NCBI GenBank assembly: GCA_009835515.1
Contig: VXXH01000751.1
Coordinates: 1-7,303, forward strand
Direction: 5' to 3'
DNA from: Candidatus Poribacteria bacterium
GTDB taxonomy: Bacteria > Poribacteria > WGA-4E > WGA-3G
DNA length: 7,303 bases
Shown here piece by piece: positions 6,690 through 7,303 of this stretch. Every line of letters starts with the position of its first letter. The stretch's first letter is position 1. The notes under the pieces are model-generated. The model searched no databases, was not told the origin of the DNA, and was given only the letters and a program-made list of their open reading frames with translations. The position numbers and the translations under genes are program-made.

Positions 6690-7199
6690 ATGAACGCTGT
6701 TATCGTGGATACAAACGTTATCATAACTGCAAACGATGAGGCAGATCATGCCTCACCTGACTGTGTAGAACGGTGTCAGAAACGAATTAAACAGATTCTT
6801 GATCAGCAGGAAATATCACTCGTTGATGATGGATGGCGAATTCTTAACGAGTACAAGAGATATGTTAATTTAAAGACCCGGAAAGGGATCGGCGACCTTT
6901 TTGTCAAAACATTGCTGCAAAACCTGATGCGGAGACCCGCGATTTGCACAATGGTACATATCAATCCGTTGGATGGCAGTAAAGCGGATTTTGAAGAATT
7001 CCCAACTACCGAAGCCTTAAACGATTTTGACGTAGCTGATAGAAAATTTATTGCAGTTGCTATCGCCTATGAGCGTGACGAAAATAAAAAAGCAACCATC
7101 TTGCAGGCATTAGATAGAAAATGGGAACCGTTCCGAGAAATATTTGAACAAGAAGACGTGCAAATTGACTTTTTATGCCCATCTGAGAATGAGACGTAG
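6690..7199 (+). CDS. PIN-like domain protein, putative RNase effector
   Basis: This 169-residue protein has the layout of a single PIN domain. It opens with a beta strand ending in the hallmark VDTNVI (D7, N9). A mid-protein acidic residue is E54 in ILNEY. A third site is NDFDVADRKFIAVAIA (D114/D117). A fourth acidic position is D142 in ILQALDRKW, followed by a final strand near 156-163. These residues would coordinate the metal ions used for RNA cleavage in PIN enzymes. There is no membrane or signal segment. It is co-transcribed with the ATPase and in the same frame as it, with a 39-base gap. There is no small antitoxin gene of the VapB kind beside it, so the ATPase is the likely controller. 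It could instead be a catalytically inactive PIN-like fold. Its stop TAG abuts the palindromic element. Confidence 0.72.
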   Translation: MNAVIVDTNVIITANDEADHASPDCVERCQKRIKQILDQQEISLVDDGWRILNEYKRYVNLKTRKGIGDLFVKTLLQNLMRRPAICTMVHINPLDGSKADFEEFPTTEALNDFDVADRKFIAVAIAYERDENKKATILQALDRKWEPFREIFEQEDVQIDFLCPSENET

Positions 7200-7300
7200 C
7201 GCGCAATGAATTGTGCGACTACGAACAGGCACTAAGTTTAGAATAGGCAACCCATTTAAATTGTAGATAGGTTAGTTCGTAGTAGTGCGATTTATCGCAC
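7200..7300. repeat. Nested palindromic inverted repeat (REPIN/MITE-like element)
   Basis: Two 26-base units face each other at 7201-7226 and 7275-7300, matching at 19 of 26 positions. Their inner 9 bases are perfect inverted copies: ACTACGAAC (7218-7226) and GTTCGTAGT (7275-7283), around a 48-base centre. Each outer end is itself a hairpin. The left one is 7200-7217 (8 pairs, one G-T, minimal loop GA). The right one is GTGCGAT-TT-ATCGCAC (7285-7300), 7 perfect pairs. Hairpin arms that differ in sequence yet keep pairing suggest selection on structure. The element begins one base after the PIN stop codon and may continue past the window edge. It could be a non-autonomous mobile repeat, an mRNA-stabilising 3' structure or both. 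Confidence 0.6.
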
Positions 7301-7303
7301 GTC

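Noticed and set aside
6690..7199. Classical VapBC toxin-antitoxin pair
   Set aside because: The PIN protein has no small DNA-binding antitoxin upstream; its partner is a 442-residue ATPase, and the usual overlapping small gene is absent.
7200..7300. Integron attC site
   Set aside because: The facing CTACGAAC and GTTCGTAG ends look superficially like R''/R' core sites, but they do not fit RYYYAAC and GTTRRRY, they are internal to larger hairpins, and no integrase or cassette array is present.

Overview
The window looks like chromosomal DNA of an uncultured-type bacterium with moderate G+C content. The very large secreted protein combining TPR, VCBS/FG-GAP and ASPIC/UnbV domains, next to a small ATPase/nuclease cassette, recalls Candidatus Poribacteria and similar marine or sponge-associated lineages. 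That placement is an inference from gene style only. No rRNA, tRNA, CRISPR array, transposase or integrase is visible.

Layout. Positions 1-80 may hold the first codons of a divergent minus-strand gene cut by the window edge (weak). Positions 86-1273 (+) encode a 12-helix MFS efflux transporter of the drug:H+ antiporter type. It converges on a minus-strand operon (5105 down to 1327). That operon has two translationally coupled genes: an 87-residue helical orphan starting at TTG, then a 1172-residue exported protein with TPRs, seven calcium-loop beta-propeller repeats, an ASPIC/UnbV domain and a long C-terminal region. The stop and start codons of the two genes overlap as ATGA.

Positions 5106-5321 form a divergent intergenic region. 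It has a convincing promoter for the rightward genes, a weaker one for the leftward operon, and an imperfect inverted repeat between them. Rightward, positions 5322-6650 encode an ABC/OLD-like AAA ATPase with a DUF3696-type (COG4938-like) C-terminus. Positions 6690-7199 encode a small protein with the acidic-residue pattern of a PIN-domain RNase. The two sit in the same reading frame, separated by one TGA and 13 sense codons.

Directly after the PIN stop codon, positions 7200-7300 hold a nested palindromic inverted repeat: two hairpins flanking a 9-bp perfect inverted pair around a 48-base centre. It resembles a REPIN- or MITE-type element.

How the genes work together. The 87-residue and 1172-residue proteins are co-expressed and may cooperate at or outside the cell envelope. 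The ATPase and PIN protein look like a sensor/effector pair, with ATP-dependent control of a nuclease, as in several two-gene phage-defence systems (Septu, Gabija and PARIS pair OLD/ABC-like ATPases with a second effector). This particular combination is the best candidate for an undescribed system here. No experiment or homology search supports the defence role in this window.
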